60,516 nt of DNA from Acidimicrobiia bacterium. GTDB lineage: Bacteria; Actinomycetota; Acidimicrobiia; Acidimicrobiales; MedAcidi-G1. The notes below the pieces were generated by a model. It did no database searches. It was not told the DNA's origin and saw nothing but the letters and a program-made list of their open reading frames with translations. Location of the stretch: contig DUCC01000032.1 of assembly GCA_012959995.1 (NCBI GenBank), positions 1 through 60,516 of the forward strand. Direction: 5' to 3'. The position numbers were made by a program, and so were the translations under genes. Within the stretch, counting starts at the first letter, position 1; every line of letters starts with the position of its first letter. Positions 1 through 9,700 of this stretch are shown one piece after another.

Positions 1-73
1 AAGCGACCACGAACCGCCAGAAGTGGCAAAAGAAACCACAGCGTTAATGGCTTGCTTTTGTAGATAACGGATG

Positions 74-109
74 TTATATTCAGGATAATCCTTCTTATCC
101 AGAATATAA
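74..109. other. dif-like Xer recombination site (candidate)
   Basis: Two 15-base arms (74-88 and 95-109) form an inverted repeat with one mismatch, separated by a 6-base spacer TCCTTC (89-94). The inner part, 78-105, has the 11-6-11 layout of bacterial dif sites: left arm ATTCAGGATAA, right arm TTATCCAGAAT, with the ATAA-N6-TTAT core that dif sites share. The stretch is AT-rich compared with the rest of the window and ends 14 bases before a Xer-type recombinase. It could instead be a phage-like core site or an operator for the recombinase gene. Geometry is seen directly; function is inferred. Confidence 0.55.
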
Positions 110-123
110 GGTGCTGTATTACA

Positions 124-1206
124 ATGAATGAAACAAATTTTCAAAAAATTGATCTTGGGCCGGACTTCGAGCGTTGGGTAGAGCGACTAAGTGGCGAAGG
201 TAAGTCAGAAGCAACGAAACGCGCATACATACAAGGCTTGAGGCGAACGGCCAAACTCTTGTCACCAAATGGTGGTTTCAACCCATGGGAGGTTGGCGAC
301 GACAAGGCGGTCCTAACTGAGAAATCGATTGACAGTCTCATGTCGTGGATGACGGCCAATAAGTTGAAACCACAAACTATGAGTACGACGTTAACCGCCC
401 TTAAACATTTTCTGGACTGGACTGCTGCCGAGGTAGAAGAAACGCTCCGTAGAGAGGACCCACAGCGCATCTACGAAGGAAAAATGTTTGAATGGCCTAT
501 TAAGTGGGAACAAGTGCGAAAGACCTACAAAAAAGCCCTCTCTGCGCCGGAGCGGGCGCCCTCGCATTTGCGCGATACTGAGGTTATTGATCTCTTTGCA
601 GCAGCTGGACGTTACCCACAAAAAGGAGACAAGGGGGAGCGAGTACGGTGGCCGGTTCGCGATCAAGCATTAATCATGCTTCTTATGTGGGGCGGGCTCC
701 GAGTGGCTGAAGTCTGTAGTCTCAAAGTGAGTTCAGTTTTGAGAAAAGATGAGAACGGACAGCGGATGCTGCGAATAATTGGCAAGGGGAAGAAGATGCG
801 CCTACTCCCCCTCTCCCCCACAGCAGAAGATTTTCTTGACCGGTATTTAGAGAAACGTGAAGACATCCCGGAAGTTGACCTCAAAAAGGACCCGCTTTTG
901 GTCGACATTAATGGTAAAGGTTTAACCGCAAACAAAGTGACCTATCTCATGCAATTGTTGTATAAAGATGCCAAAGTGTCCGCCCCAGAAGGCGCTTTGG
1001 TACATGGTCTACGACATACCGCAGCGATCCAGTTGATCGGCGAAGGAGTTTCCGCTAATGAAGTACAAAACTGGCTCGGCCACAGTTCCCTCGAAACTAC
1101 CGGTCGATACACCAAGGTAGTAGCCGTTGAGTTGGCCAAAGCAGCAAAAAAGTCGGGAATGAATAAAGTAATGAAAAATGCACCTATGAGTGAAGAGAAA
1201 CAATGA
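124..1206 (+). CDS. Xer-type tyrosine recombinase/integrase
   Basis: A site-specific recombinase that would cut and rejoin DNA through a tyrosine-phosphate intermediate. The N-terminal SAM-like core-binding domain spans about residues 10-115 and the catalytic domain about 150-335. The catalytic set is complete: Arg193 (GGLRVAEV), a hairpin Lys near 222 (GKGKKMR), His294-x-x-Arg297 (HGLRHT), His320 (LGHSS) and Tyr329 (GRYTK). At 360 residues it is longer than XerC/XerD (about 300) and close to the stand-alone XerS/XerH enzymes, which have their dif site next to the gene, as seems to be the case here. The gene is visibly richer in A/T than its neighbours, suggesting acquisition. It ends in an ATGA overlap with yqgE. 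A phage or island integrase is the alternative; no other mobile gene is visible. Confidence 0.85.
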   Translation: MNETNFQKIDLGPDFERWVERLSGEGKSEATKRAYIQGLRRTAKLLSPNGGFNPWEVGDDKAVLTEKSIDSLMSWMTANKLKPQTMSTTLTALKHFLDWTAAEVEETLRREDPQRIYEGKMFEWPIKWEQVRKTYKKALSAPERAPSHLRDTEVIDLFAAAGRYPQKGDKGERVRWPVRDQALIMLLMWGGLRVAEVCSLKVSSVLRKDENGQRMLRIIGKGKKMRLLPLSPTAEDFLDRYLEKREDIPEVDLKKDPLLVDINGKGLTANKVTYLMQLLYKDAKVSAPEGALVHGLRHTAAIQLIGEGVSANEVQNWLGHSSLETTGRYTKVVAVELAKAAKKSGMNKVMKNAPMSEEKQ

Positions 1207-1739
1207 CTTATACCAAGGGGAAACTTCTGGTGGCGGGGGCGGCTTTAGAGGATCGTCACTTCAACCGGACGGTCGTTTTTATGCTTGAACACGACCATCA
1301 AGGTGCTTTAGGTGTGGTGCTGAACGACCCCATGTTGGTGCATCCCGAGGAAATCATTAAAGACTGGGCCGACCAGTTCGAAGACCAAGCGGTTATCTAT
1401 CGGGGCGGCCCGGTAGCCACCGACGCCGTAATCGGTATTGCCCGTACTCAGGCAAGCAGCGAAAAGTCTTTGGTGGGCCGGGTGGAGATTATTGACCTGC
1501 ACCTCTCGCCCGCCGAACGTTCCGACGTTAAACAGATACGGGTTTTTGCCGGTTACGGAGGTTGGTCGGCCGGTCAACTTGAGGCCGAAATCGAAGAAGG
1601 CTCCTGGTTGGTTCTCGAAGCCCAAGAAGACGATATTTTTCACCCCGAGGCCGACACGCTGTGGACCAAAGTGCTCACCCGGCAGGGTGGCCTAGTGGGT
1701 CGCATGGCGCAAGCACCCGACGACCTCTCGCAGAACTAA
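1203..1739 (+). CDS. yqgE: YqgE/AlgH family protein (UPF0301)
   Basis: A conserved cytosolic protein of 178 residues, near the usual family length of about 185. The N-terminus carries the family pattern: GKLLVAGAAL, then HFNRTVVFMLEH and GALGVVLND, and later VIYRGGPV. The biochemical role of the family is not settled; AlgH was named for an effect on alginate regulation in Pseudomonas. Its ATG overlaps the stop of the upstream recombinase (ATGA), so the two are probably co-translated, an odd partnership. The 3' end overlaps the convergent L,D-transpeptidase gene by four bases. Confidence 0.9.
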   Translation: MTYTKGKLLVAGAALEDRHFNRTVVFMLEHDHQGALGVVLNDPMLVHPEEIIKDWADQFEDQAVIYRGGPVATDAVIGIARTQASSEKSLVGRVEIIDLHLSPAERSDVKQIRVFAGYGGWSAGQLEAEIEEGSWLVLEAQEDDIFHPEADTLWTKVLTRQGGLVGRMAQAPDDLSQN

Positions 1740-2545
1740 TCGCTTACCACCACTAAAGCCCCCAACGGCAAAGCAAAGAGTGCTTCGGCAACCTCCGGGG
1801 CTACCCGCAGGCAACCCAACGAAACGGCTTGGCCTAGGAGCGACAGATCGACAGCCTCGTGGATGGCCACCGCAGGCACTCCCCCATCGACAATGGGCAG
1901 CACTTCTGAAAACCCTGAGGTCCCGAGAATCCGGTGCCCGAACACCGGGTCTTGGGCGGTCAGCGTTTCTTTATGGATCAAGAAAAAAGTACCGACCGGG
2001 GTCGGGCTGTCTACAGCGCCAATGGCTACTACGGCATCGGCAATCAACTCCCCGTCTAACCAAGCCTGCAAGGTGTGTTCACCTAAATCAATTTCTACCC
2101 GGGCGGCGTGTGTTGAGAGTTCGACACTAGACCGGAGCACCCAACCGGTGGTGCCGTTGGGTTTTACCGGCAAAGCTACTTGGAGCCAGTCGGGGTCTGA
2201 ATCGTCAAGCACCCGAACTACCCGTGGGCCATCGCCGGGCCCGGGCGACAAAAACTCCCACCAAGGGTCGCCCCCGGGTTCTCGGTAGGTGACCAAAGAG
2301 TCCCCCAGCGCGGTAGCTACCTGCACCCAGTGATTGGCGGGGATTTCCACCAGTGTGGTGGTTGATGAACTGGTGGATGTTGTGCTGGTGCTCGTGTTAC
2401 CCGCCGGGGTGGTGGTTGAAGGGGCTTGGGCGGGTACCGGGCCTCGGTTGGCCATGGTGGCCCATGCAGAAGGCTCAGGATCTCCAGAAGCGCTACAACT
2501 CACTATCAAAGCAGTGAGCAGGCCGACGGCCATCCATCGTCGCAT
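1736..2545 (-). CDS. Lipoprotein L,D-transpeptidase (YkuD domain)
   Basis: Likely makes 3-3 peptide cross-links in peptidoglycan or anchors proteins to it, outside the membrane. The first 17 residues form a lipoprotein signal with a lipobox ending IVSC (Cys17). A Thr/Ser-rich linker follows (about 45-65), then an SH3b-like segment (about 70-145) and a YkuD catalytic domain (about 148-268). The domain has the typical motif with His229, SLGC Cys245 and Arg247. Its length of 269 residues is normal for actinobacterial enzymes. The gene converges on yqgE with a four-base overlap, and the exonuclease gene lies 30 bases upstream on the same strand. Confidence 0.88.
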   Translation of the reverse strand: MRRWMAVGLLTALIVSCSASGDPEPSAWATMANRGPVPAQAPSTTTPAGNTSTSTTSTSSSTTTLVEIPANHWVQVATALGDSLVTYREPGGDPWWEFLSPGPGDGPRVVRVLDDSDPDWLQVALPVKPNGTTGWVLRSSVELSTHAARVEIDLGEHTLQAWLDGELIADAVVAIGAVDSPTPVGTFFLIHKETLTAQDPVFGHRILGTSGFSEVLPIVDGGVPAVAIHEAVDLSLLGQAVSLGCLRVAPEVAEALFALPLGALVVVSD

Positions 2546-2575
2546 ACTATTTTCTAGCCGAAATAAGCGCAGGTT

Positions 2576-3157
2576 TCACGGCGAAGGCCTCAGCCACACC
2601 TTGCCAGTGGCTGCAGGGGTAAATAACGGCGGGCTAAAAACGGGGAAAGGCTTGGACATATCGTGGTCTTTAAGCAACTCCACCAGCACTCCAGCAAGTG
2701 CTCGAGTGTCATCAAGTGCCTGGTGGGCATCGACCAAGGGAACCCCCAGCGACTCGGCTAGAGCCCCTAACCGGCCGGGACGGCCTTGCTCGCGGGCCAT
2801 GGCCAAAGTATCTAAGGCGGCAAGAGGCAGCGGACCCAGGTTGGCTCGTTCCCACTCGGTAGAAACAAACTTGACATCAAAACTGGCATTGTGAGCCACC
2901 GGAATGCAACCGTTGAAGAGTTCAGCGAGGTCGCCGGCGATTTCTACAAAAGTGGGTGCTCCAGCCAGCATGGAAGCAGAAATACCATGAATGTCGGGGC
3001 GCCCCATAACACTGGTGCCGGCATCCACTAATGAACACCATTCGGTGAGCACCTTGCCTTGGGCGGTTATTTGAACCACGGCGATTTCAATAATGTGGCC
3101 CGCTGAGGCATCCAAACTGGTGGTCTCAACATCAAAACACGCAAAGGGAGGGGTCAC
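2576..3157 (-). CDS. DnaQ-like 3'-5' exonuclease (DEDDh)
   Basis: A 193-residue exonuclease of the DNA polymerase III epsilon superfamily. The metal-binding motifs are present: FDVETTSLD near the N-terminus (Exo I), HNASFDVKF (Exo II) and HQALDDTRAL (Exo III with the DEDDh His). The start is GTG at 3157, preceded by an AGGA-type site. The protein is short and has no BRCT, GIY-YIG or polymerase part, so it could be a stand-alone proofreading subunit or an RNase T/oligoribonuclease-like repair enzyme. It lies 30 bases upstream of the transpeptidase gene on the same strand; no functional link is obvious. Confidence 0.85.
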   Translation of the reverse strand: MTPPFACFDVETTSLDASAGHIIEIAVVQITAQGKVLTEWCSLVDAGTSVMGRPDIHGISASMLAGAPTFVEIAGDLAELFNGCIPVAHNASFDVKFVSTEWERANLGPLPLAALDTLAMAREQGRPGRLGALAESLGVPLVDAHQALDDTRALAGVLVELLKDHDMSKPFPVFSPPLFTPAATGKVWLRPSP

Positions 3158-3231
3158 GTCCTAAACCGTAGCCGCCCGGTGTGATAGTCCCGGTTACTAG
3201 TTTTCATGCACCTACCCGCTAGGTTCTGCCG

Positions 3232-4485
3232 GTGACCGAACTTACTGCTCCCAATCATTCCGTTTTACAACGTCGGACCATCCGCACACTGATGATGGGT
3301 TTGGTGCCCGGAGGGGCGGCGTTAAGCGCTGCGTACTCCACAGCAGCGGTATTGGGTGAAGAACTCACTGGATCAGAAACCCTGGGCGGATTAGCGGCTG
3401 CCGGCATGACCACCGGTGCCGCTTTGGCTACGCTGCCTCTGGCCAAGGTGATGGCCGCTCGGGGCCGACGCCCTGGGTTGATGTTGGGCTATGGCTTGGC
3501 TGCGGTGGGCGCCTTGCTGTCGGTGGGGGCCGCGGTAAGCGGTGTGTACGTTTTGTTGCTCCTCGGGATGTTGGGGGTAGGCATCGGAAACGCCGCCAAC
3601 CTGGCCTCTCGTTATGCTGCGGCGGATCTCGCCACCCCCGACCACCGGGCGCGAGCGATCGGCACCTTGGTCTGGGCCTCTACTTTTGGATCGGTTTTGG
3701 GGCCGACTATTGGCTTTGGTCCGGCAAAAGATTTTGCGAACTTTATAGGAATCCACGAGCTGGCCGGGCCGCACCTCTTTGCTGCTGTGCTCTTTACTGT
3801 TTCGGCACTGGTTGTTTTCTTTCGACTCAAGCCTGACCCTCTTGTGGTGGCTGGTGGTTTGGGAAAAGACGCTGCTGACCGGGGATTGAAGGAAGCGGCT
3901 AAGTCACTTTTTGCTTCTCCGGTAGGGCGTCTCTCGGTTGGGTCCATGGTGGCTGGCCACTGGGTGATGGTGGGGGTTATGACCATGACCCCGTTGCATC
4001 TCAAAGCGGGCGATCATAATTTGGAAGTAATCGGTTTTGTTATCTCGTTGCACATTATTGGCATGTACGCCGCTTCTCCGGTGGTGGGGTGGCTCACCGA
4101 CCGCATTACCGCTCCCCCGGTGATGGCTATGGGTGGGGCGCTGCTTTTTCTGGGTGCGCAAATGGCGGCCAATACTCCGGCCCAAGAAAGCGACGGGATC
4201 TTTTTCGGATTGTTCTTTATCGGCTTGGGTTGGAGCTGTGGCCTGGTGGCCTCCTCCGCCTTGTTGGCGGTGACCTTTGACGGACCCGATCGAGTGCGGG
4301 TGCAGGGCTTGGCCGACCTCTCTATGACCACGGCTGGAGCCTTGGCGGGAGTGAGCGCAGGGCTGGTGGTGGCCGCTACCAGTTATCAGACACTCGGTGA
4401 CATTGCCTCAATAGTCGGGTTGTTGCCCATCCTAGGTTTTGTTGCTTTGATGATCTCGCAGCGCAAAGCCGCCAGCGCTGCCTGA
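3232..4485 (+). CDS. MFS transporter
   Basis: A major facilitator permease of 417 residues with about 12 hydrophobic segments. The loop after the second segment reads MAARGRRPGLMLGYG, matching the MFS motif A, and GWLTDR appears in the second half. The start is GTG (VTEL). The substrate cannot be told from sequence; drug or metabolite efflux is the usual default. Its TGA overlaps the ATG of the following hydrolase by one base, so the two are translationally coupled and may handle the same compound. Confidence 0.85.
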   Translation: MTELTAPNHSVLQRRTIRTLMMGLVPGGAALSAAYSTAAVLGEELTGSETLGGLAAAGMTTGAALATLPLAKVMAARGRRPGLMLGYGLAAVGALLSVGAAVSGVYVLLLLGMLGVGIGNAANLASRYAAADLATPDHRARAIGTLVWASTFGSVLGPTIGFGPAKDFANFIGIHELAGPHLFAAVLFTVSALVVFFRLKPDPLVVAGGLGKDAADRGLKEAAKSLFASPVGRLSVGSMVAGHWVMVGVMTMTPLHLKAGDHNLEVIGFVISLHIIGMYAASPVVGWLTDRITAPPVMAMGGALLFLGAQMAANTPAQESDGIFFGLFFIGLGWSCGLVASSALLAVTFDGPDRVRVQGLADLSMTTAGALAGVSAGLVVAATSYQTLGDIASIVGLLPILGFVALMISQRKAASAA

Positions 4486-5171
4486 TGTCTGCTCCCCCGG
4501 TACTTCTGCTCCATGGATTCGGTACGTCGTTTTCTGCTACATGGGAAGGCAACGGTTGGACAGAGATTTTGGCGGAAGCAGGCCGGCAAATAATTGGCGT
4601 TGATTTACTCGGCCATGGCCAGGCTGCCAAGCCGACCGACCCGGAGGCTTATCGAGCGGTGGCTGATGAGGTTCTCAAAGAGTTGCCGAACGAACCGGTT
4701 GATGTGGTGGCTTTTTCTTATGGGGCTCGTATTGCGTTGGAGTTAGCGGCGCTTTACCCGGAGCGCTTTCACCGCTTGGTGGTGGGCGGGGTAGGCCAGA
4801 ATCTTTTTCGCCACGAGCCAGAACGGCGAGCGGCCCTGATCGAAGCAGTGCGCACCGGTCAGGCCCCAGATCCTGAACTACGGTATTTTGCCAACCTGCC
4901 TGAAGCTCCCGGGGCGGAACGCTTAGCTTTGGTGGCTTTTTTAGAGCGGCCGGTTGACCAAGAAATGAACGAAGAACTTTTGAGCAAAGTTACGGCCCCT
5001 GTTTTGGTGGCTTTGGGTGACCGAGATTTTGCCGGCCCCGGCCAACCGTTGGTGGATGCCTTGCCGCAGGGTGAGTTAACGACCTTGCGTGGCCTGGATC
5101 ATTTTGCCACACCGAAAGATTTTGGTTTCCTTGACGCCGCTTTGACTTTTTTAGACGCCCACCCCTTTTAG
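4485..5171 (+). CDS. Alpha/beta hydrolase
   Basis: A cytosolic serine hydrolase of 228 residues with a standard alpha/beta fold. The oxyanion-hole region is LLLHGFGTS near residue 10, the nucleophile elbow is AFSYGAR with Ser78, and a late acid/His pair appears in ALGDRD and GLDHFAT near residue 205. Small size and lack of a large lid suggest an esterase or an acyl-ester/thioester hydrolase, but the substrate is unknown. It is coupled to the upstream MFS gene (TGATG overlap). The palindromic element at 5183-5223 begins 11 bases after its stop and may end the transcript. Confidence 0.85.
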   Translation: MSAPPVLLLHGFGTSFSATWEGNGWTEILAEAGRQIIGVDLLGHGQAAKPTDPEAYRAVADEVLKELPNEPVDVVAFSYGARIALELAALYPERFHRLVVGGVGQNLFRHEPERRAALIEAVRTGQAPDPELRYFANLPEAPGAERLALVAFLERPVDQEMNEELLSKVTAPVLVALGDRDFAGPGQPLVDALPQGELTTLRGLDHFATPKDFGFLDAALTFLDAHPF

Positions 5172-5182
5172 GCCTTCCGCTA

Positions 5183-5223
5183 AAAGTTCGTGCTGTGGGG
5201 ACAGTCCCCGTGGCACGAACTTT
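5183..5223. repeat. Palindromic intergenic element with GGGGACAGTCCCC core (copy 1)
   Basis: Outer arms AAAGTTCGTGC (5183-5193) and its exact complement (5213-5223) enclose a core GGGGACAGTCCCC (5197-5209). The RNA would fold as one long hairpin in either direction. It lies between two convergent genes (hydrolase and gltD), where it could serve as a two-way terminator, although there is no long T-tract. The core is the same as in the element at 34851, and the outer arm starts with the same AAAGTTCGTG as the element at 36625. Confidence 0.8.
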
Positions 5224-5265
5224 CCTTTTGGAGAGATGAGCAGAAACCGGCAATGGCGCCGTGGA

Positions 5266-6726
5266 TTAGCGAAGGGGGGCAGTGGTGGGCTGAATGGGTG
5301 CCGGAAGTTGGCTGCTGCCCGTGAGGAAGACATCTACCGCATGGGCGGTCGAGCGGCCTTCGGCGATGGCCCAGACGATGAGCGACTGGCCACGCCCCAT
5401 GTCACCGCACACGAACACGCCGTCTACGTTGGTGGCAAAATTTTCGTCGCGAGCCACGTTGCCTCGGGTGTCAAGGGCTACGCCTAGTTCAGCCAAAAGC
5501 GGACTCTGCTCGGGCCCGGTAAAGCCCATGGCGAGCAAAACCAAATCGGCAGGAAAGTCTTTTTCCGTGCCGGGTACCGGCTCAAAACTCATGCGGCCCT
5601 CAACGAATACTTGTTCAACTTGGTGGGTACGTAACCCAGTTACCTGGCCGTTTTCGCTCAAAAACTGTTCGGTATTGATAGCAAACTGGCGCTCGCCGCC
5701 TTCTTCGTGGGCCGAAGAAACCCGATAAATCATGGGCCAGGTAGGCCACGGGTTGGCTTCGGGGCGGTCATCAGATGGCCGCGGCATGATCTCGAACTGC
5801 TGGACCGAAGCGGCCCCCTGGCGCAATGAAGTACCTAAACAGTCGGCTCCAGTGTCTCCCCCGCCAATAACCACAACGTGTTTTCCGGCCGCACTTACCG
5901 GCGGGGCATCAATGTCGCCTTCAACAACTTTGTTTGCGCCGGGAAGAAACTCCATGGCCTGCATAATACCGGTGTTCTCTCGCCCGGGAATAGGCAGGTC
6001 ACGCCACTGGCCCGCACCCCCTGCTAACACGACGGCGTCGTAGTCGGCACGCAAATCCTCCACCGAGAAATCGACGCCCACCTCGGTATTGGTGCGGAAC
6101 TCGGTGCCTTCGGTTTCCATCTGGGCCAAGCGGCGATCCAGATGATGTTTTTCCATTTTGAACGAAGGAATGCCGTAACGCAGTAAACCGCCGATGCGGT
6201 CAGCTTTTTCGAACACGCTTACTTCGTGTCCGGAACGAGTGAGTTGCTGAGCGGCCGCTAAACCAGCAGGCCCGGAGCCCACAATGGCGATACGTTTTCC
6301 GGTGAACTGGTCGGCAATCGCTGGGATGATCCAGCCCTCGGCCCAAGCCCGATCAACAATGCTGACCTCTACTTGTTTAATAGTGACCGGTGGTTCGTTA
6401 ATACCAAGGACACAAGCAGATTCGCAAGGTGCAGGGCAAAGCCGTCCGGTGAATTCGGGAAAGTTGTTGGTGGCGTGCAATCGGTCAAAGGCCGCTTTCC
6501 ATTGCTCTCTATAGACCAAATCATTCCAGTCAGGTATCAAGTTCCCTAAAGGGCACCCGTTGTTACAAAAGGGAATCCCGCAGTCCATGCACCGGCTGGC
6601 TTGTTTTTGCAGGTCTTCGGCGGGGAACGGTGCGTTTACTTCTCGCCAGTCGCCTAACCGCACCGGCACCGAACGGCGTTCCGGAAGCTGTCGATCGTGG
6701 TTTAGAAACCCTCGTGGGTCGCCCAT
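5266..6726 (-). CDS. gltD: Glutamate synthase small (beta) subunit
   Basis: Passes electrons from NADPH through FAD and Fe-S clusters to GltB for making glutamate from glutamine and 2-oxoglutarate. At 486 residues it is of normal length. Two cysteine groups are present near the N-terminus (CMDCGIPFCNNGC and CPAPCESAC), then the FAD motif GSGPAGLAAA, the NADPH motif GGGDTGADC, and a late FAD-binding segment GVFVCGDMGRG. The reading frame stays open 71 codons further upstream, but I chose the ATG at 6726: it begins MGDPRGF, as the family does, and has AGGAGA six bases in front of it. It follows gltB with an 8-base gap, so the two form an operon. Confidence 0.97.
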   Translation of the reverse strand: MGDPRGFLNHDRQLPERRSVPVRLGDWREVNAPFPAEDLQKQASRCMDCGIPFCNNGCPLGNLIPDWNDLVYREQWKAAFDRLHATNNFPEFTGRLCPAPCESACVLGINEPPVTIKQVEVSIVDRAWAEGWIIPAIADQFTGKRIAIVGSGPAGLAAAQQLTRSGHEVSVFEKADRIGGLLRYGIPSFKMEKHHLDRRLAQMETEGTEFRTNTEVGVDFSVEDLRADYDAVVLAGGAGQWRDLPIPGRENTGIMQAMEFLPGANKVVEGDIDAPPVSAAGKHVVVIGGGDTGADCLGTSLRQGAASVQQFEIMPRPSDDRPEANPWPTWPMIYRVSSAHEEGGERQFAINTEQFLSENGQVTGLRTHQVEQVFVEGRMSFEPVPGTEKDFPADLVLLAMGFTGPEQSPLLAELGVALDTRGNVARDENFATNVDGVFVCGDMGRGQSLIVWAIAEGRSTAHAVDVFLTGSSQLPAPIQPTTAPLR

Positions 6727-6734
6727 AGCGTCTC

Positions 6735-9700
6735 CTATACCCGAGAGGAAGCCATGATGGCGGCTACCTCGTCTTGTCCGGCGTTTCGTGCTGCTGCGGC
6801 AGCCTCTAACACGCGTTTGTAATCGGTAGGCATGACCTTGACAAAGCGGGCTGCGGGGGTTCCCCAGCGGCTTAAGAGTCGTTCGGCCACGCTTGACCCG
6901 GTTTCTTCTCCGTGGCGGGCAATCACTTGCTGTAGCCACGCCAAGTCTTCGTCAGAGGGGCTCTCTAAGAGAACCATTTCTAAGTTCACGGAGTGAGTGA
7001 ATTCGCCCAGAGGGTCAGCTACGTAAGCGATGCCGCCAGACATGCCGGCAGCGAAGTTGCGTCCGGTGGGCCCCAATATGACTGCTCGGCCGCCGGTCAT
7101 ATACTCGCACCCGTGATCGCCGATACCTTCAACAACCGCTAAGGCACCGGAGTTGCGTACACAGAACCGTTCCCCTACTTTGCCGCGGATGAAAGCTTCG
7201 CCGCTGGTGGCTCCGTAAAGAAGAACGTTGCCGGCGATGATTTGCTCTTCGGCCACAAAAGAGGCGTCGCTGGGTGGTTGTACGACGAGTCGCCCACCGG
7301 AGAGCCCTTTGCCGACGTAATCGTTGGCGTCACCGGTGAGGCGCAAGGTAATGCCTCGGGGCACGAAAGCGCCAAAACTGTTGCCGGCCGACCCCGCAAA
7401 ATCTATGGTGATGGTGTTGTCTTCCAGCCCGGTGCCGCCGTGGAGGCGGGTGAGCGCAGAGCCCAGCATGGTGCCGGTGGAGCGGTCCACGTTAGAGATC
7501 GGGTGGCGGAGGTGCACGCTTTGCCCAGATTCAAGGGCGGGCTGAGCTTCTTTTATTAACGTTTGGTCCAATACGTTTTCTAATCCGTGGTCTTGGCCGG
7601 TGGTTTGACGGCGGGCCGCTCCGGGTTCCAAGACCGGTACATGAAGTATCGGTGAGAGGTCCAGCCCGGAGGCTTTCCAATGGTCTACGGCGCTTCGAAC
7701 ATCTAGCGATTCCACTTGCCCGATGGCTTCATCAAGGGTGCGGAAACCCAATTCGGCGAGCAGTTCACGTACCTCTTCGGCGATGTATTCGAAAAAGTTG
7801 ACCACGAATTCGGGGCGGCCGGTGAAGCGTTTGCGGAGTTCGGGGTTTTGGGTGGCTACGCCTACGGGGCAGGTGTCGAGGTGGCAGACCCGCATCATGA
7901 CGCACCCAGAAACCACCAAAGGTGCGGTGGCGAACCCGTACTCGTCGGCGCCCAGCAGGGCGGCCACCATGACGTCTCGTCCGGTTTTTAACTGGCCGTC
8001 GGTTTGAACTACTACTCGTTCCCGCATGCGGTTCAGAAGCAAGGTTTGCTGGGTTTCGGCGAGGCCGAGTTCCCAGGGCCCGCCGGCGTGTTTAACAGAG
8101 GTCAACGGTGAGGCCCCGGTGCCCCCGTCGTGGCCAGAGACTAACACTACGTCGGCGTGGGCTTTGGCGACCCCGGTGGCTACCGTGCCGACCCCTTGTT
8201 CGGCGACCAACTTGACGTGCACCCGGCTTTGCGGGTTGGCGTTTTTGAGATCGTAAATAAGTTGAGCTAAGTCCTCGATGGAGTAGATGTCGTGGTGAGG
8301 AGGTGGAGAAATGAGCGCCACTCCGGGGGTGGAGTGCCGGGTTTTGGCTATCCACGGGTACACCTTGTGGCCGGGAAGTTGCCCGCCCTCTCCTGGTTTC
8401 GCCCCTTGGGCCATTTTTATTTGGATGTCGTCGCTGTTAACGAGGTACTCCGAGGTGACCCCGAAACGCCCAGAGGCCACTTGTTTAATGGCTGACCGTC
8501 GCGAGTCTCCGTTGGCGTCAGGGGTGAAGCGTTCGGGGTCTTCGCCGCCTTCGCCGGTGTTTGATTTAGCCCCCAAGCGGTTCATGGCTACGGCCAAAGT
8601 TTCGTGGGCTTCTGAAGAGATCGACCCGTAAGACATCGCACCGGTAGAGAAGCGTTTTACGATTTCGCTGACTGGCTCTACTTCGCTTAGCGGTACGGCG
8701 GGTCGTTGGTCGCTGTGGAAGGTAAACAGTCCGCGTAAGGTGGCTAGTTCAGTTGATTGGTCGTTGACTAGTGCGGTGTATTCTTTGAACAGGTCGTAGC
8801 GGCCTTTTCGGGTGGCGTGTTGGAGGCGGAACACTGTTTCTGGGTTAAAGAGGTGGTGTTCGCCTTCTTGGCGCCACTGGTATTCGCCCCCAACTTCGAG
8901 GCTGCGGTGAGCGCGTTGGTGTGGGTTACTGGGGAAAGCCAGGTCATGGCGGAGCGAGATTTCTTTGGCCAGTACATCAAAACCGATTCCGCCGAGGCGA
9001 CTGGTGGTTCCGGTGAAGCAGTCGTCGATGACTTCTTGGTTCAAGCCGATGCTTTCAAAAATTTGTGCCCCGGTGTAGGAGGCCACGGTAGCGATGCCCA
9101 TTTTGGACATTATTTTCAAGAGGCCTTTGTCGCAGGCCGAGAGATAGTTTTTTCGTGCTTGTTCTTTGCTCATTTTGGGAGAAAGACCGTGGTAGCCACC
9201 TTCGATCATTTGGTCGATGCTTTCAAAGGCCATGTAGGGGCAAACGGCGGTAGCGCCGTACCCCAAGAGGAGGGCCATATGGTGGGTTTCCCGGGCGTCG
9301 CCGCTTTCTACTACCAGGCCGACCTGGCTGCGGCGGTGGGTGGCGATCAAATGGTGGTGTACCGCTCCTACGGCTAGCAAGGAGGGAATCGGTGCGGTGG
9401 TTGGTGTTGCTCCTCGGTCGCTAATCACGAGGATGCCTGCCCCGTCGTCTACTGCTTTTTCGGCGGCTTGTCGTAGCGCTTGGAGCCCTACTTCGAGCCC
9501 CTGGGTGCCTTCGCTTACCGTATACAGCGTGCTTATTTGGATGGTTTTTAAGGCTGCCGGGCGTTCTTCGTTGCGGAGGATTTTGGCTAATTGCGCTTCG
9601 GTAATAATCGGCCGGTTGAGTTGTATCTGTCGGCAACTCTCCGCTGAGGGTTCAAGGAGGTTGCCGCGTGGCCCCAAGGTGGCGCAAACGGCGGTTACCA

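Noticed and set aside
1-117. Open reading on the minus strand (TAPYILDKKDYPEYNIRY and on to the edge) which could be the start of a leftward gene
   Set aside because: It has no start codon or ribosome site that I can support and covers the dif-like palindrome; too short to judge at the window edge.
5728-6939. Longer gltD reading with 71 extra N-terminal residues
   Set aside because: The extension overlaps gltB and is an Arg-rich non-family stretch; the ATG at 6726 has an AGGAGA site and the correct N-terminus.
8817-9377. 186-codon frame on the plus strand inside gltB
   Set aside because: Antisense to a certain gene, no start context and no recognisable domain.
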